Shown: piece by piece, positions 63,412 to 64,000 of the stretch
Numbering within the stretch: position 1 is the stretch's first letter
How the letters are laid out: the number at the start of each line of letters is the position of its first letter
From: an uncultured Selenomonadales bacterium
GTDB taxonomy: Bacteria > Bacillota > Negativicutes > Selenomonadales > Selenomonadaceae
Length of the DNA stretch: 64,000 nt
Assembly: GCA_937877565.1 (NCBI GenBank)
Contig: CALFJB010000109.1
Span: 1-64,000, forward strand
Direction of reading: 5' to 3'
The notes under the pieces: model-generated
Seen by the model: only the letters and a program-made list of their open reading frames with translations
Told to the model about the DNA's origin: nothing
The model's database searches: none
Program-made: the position numbers and the translations under genes

Positions 63412-64000
63412 TCAATTCGGTTTTAAACTTTCAAGCGTCAAAACCAACGTTGAATTGACGTATTCCGGCGAAATAATTATTGAATCGTTGTACAAAAGCT
63501 CCAACGGCTTATCCTGCGTCATCAAAATATTTTGCTTGGTGATTGTGCAAGTTGAATCGTTTTCAATAAAAATTCCATTTGCCGAAGGTTTAATTATAAT
63601 CCCTGCGAATTTTTCAAAATCGATAATGCTGCATTCTTCCAGAATTTTTGCAAGTGAAATTTGCGCGTCGGTTACTCTAAACAAATTGAAAACTCGCGGC
63701 GAAGATTCTTTATCACTTTCAGCGCGGATGATTAATTTGCCTTGATATGAATTTTTAGAAATTGGCTTGGCACTTGAAGATTTTATAAAAAAATTTTTCA
63801 ATTTCGGCAACTGTTCGACGGAATTAACGCGCCCTGAATTTTTTCTTTGAATCAGCCACGACAAAATTAAAATTGTCAGAATTGCGGCAAGGGCGATTAT
63901 CAAAACAAAATTATTTTTGGGATTTTTTAATTGTGCGGAGTCGTTGCCATCGAAAATTATTCCCAGATTTTCAAAATGAATTTTTTGCAGAAAAATATTT
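63412..64000 (-). CDS. Membrane protein with C-terminal FHA-like domain (partial, runs off the window)
   Basis: The frame is open to the window end (a TTG start at 63903 is possible but the frame reads on upstream as LQKIHFENLGIIFDGNDSAQ). One TM helix, FVLIIALAAILTILILSWLI, is near 63850-63910. The C-terminal 120 residues (LIIRAESDKESSPRVFNLFR, IIIKPSANGIFIENDSTCTI, ITKQNILMTQ) follow an FHA-like plan, although the R/S/N binding residues are not clear. The upstream, probably exported, part lies outside the window. It is the third FHA-type protein of the locus. Confidence 0.6.
   Translation of the reverse strand, partial: NIFLQKIHFENLGIIFDGNDSAQLKNPKNNFVLIIALAAILTILILSWLIQRKNSGRVNSVEQLPKLKNFFIKSSSAKPISKNSYQGKLIIRAESDKESSPRVFNLFRVTDAQISLAKILEECSIIDFEKFAGIIIKPSANGIFIENDSTCTITKQNILMTQDKPLELLYNDSIIISPEYVNSTLVLTLESLKPN

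Overview
The window looks like a chromosomal segment of an AT-rich, diderm Bacillota bacterium, most likely a member of the Negativicutes (Selenomonadales). This is inferred from the housekeeping order proS / ispD-ispF-cysE / cysS-mrnC, which is typical of Bacillota, combined with an E. coli-type S-adenosylmethionine decarboxylase, LytR-CpsA-Psr and glucosaminidase proteins, and frequent TTG starts behind strong GGAGG sites. No species is assigned.

Positions 1-16,000 are almost entirely on the minus strand. They hold mrnC, cysS, a PIN-type toxin-antitoxin pair, a HyuA-like enzyme with its permease, cysE, ispF, ispD, a Cof phosphatase, a DODA-like dioxygenase, proS, a frameshifted GNAT gene, a RelE-type toxin-antitoxin pair and hisF-hisA-hisH. 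From 16,096 the plus strand carries a Zorya-like anti-phage operon (zorA broken by an in-frame TAG, zorB, an HNH protein) followed by gtrA and tRNA-Ala(GGC).

Positions 20,100-28,700 hold a complete arginine-to-spermidine pathway: speD, a speA-type decarboxylase, speE and speB. It is interrupted by a single-chain restriction-modification protein (nuclease, methylase and specificity domains in one chain) and by a small SRPBCC/HxlR pair. Positions 28,700-33,700 encode cell-surface functions: two duplicated GT2 glycosyltransferases, an LCP ligase with a tandem-repeat tail, and a glucosaminidase lipoprotein with TPRs. An RpiB-like isomerase lacking the usual catalytic Cys follows.

The main interest lies in 34,600-64,000. 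A leftward cluster encodes an XRE regulator, a dynamin-like GTPase and five helical or coiled-coil proteins (two paralogous pairs and one small protein). Next to it, divergently, lies a contractile-injection-system-like (T6SS/phage-tail-like) locus. A rightward operon (39,712-53,858) encodes a candidate sheath, two tube-like proteins, a J-domain protein, two FHA proteins, an active-looking PP2C phosphatase, a PP2C-like pseudophosphatase with TM and TPR-like regions, an Hsp70-like ATPase, a Sel1 protein and three candidate baseplate proteins. A converging leftward operon (53,940 to the window end) encodes two tube-domain proteins with helical tails, a possible immunity protein, a pentapeptide-repeat protein, two VgrG-like spikes, an Rhs protein, a DUF4280 PAAR-like tip and a third FHA protein that runs off the window. 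The structural calls rest on fold-level motifs and context. No ClpV-type ATPase, TssJLM membrane complex or Ser/Thr kinase is visible in the window.

A dispersed family of multi-hairpin intergenic elements (at least six copies, with compensating stem changes) and three TAGGTGTTAG-type repeat tracts sit between genes. No CRISPR array, rRNA or transposase was seen.
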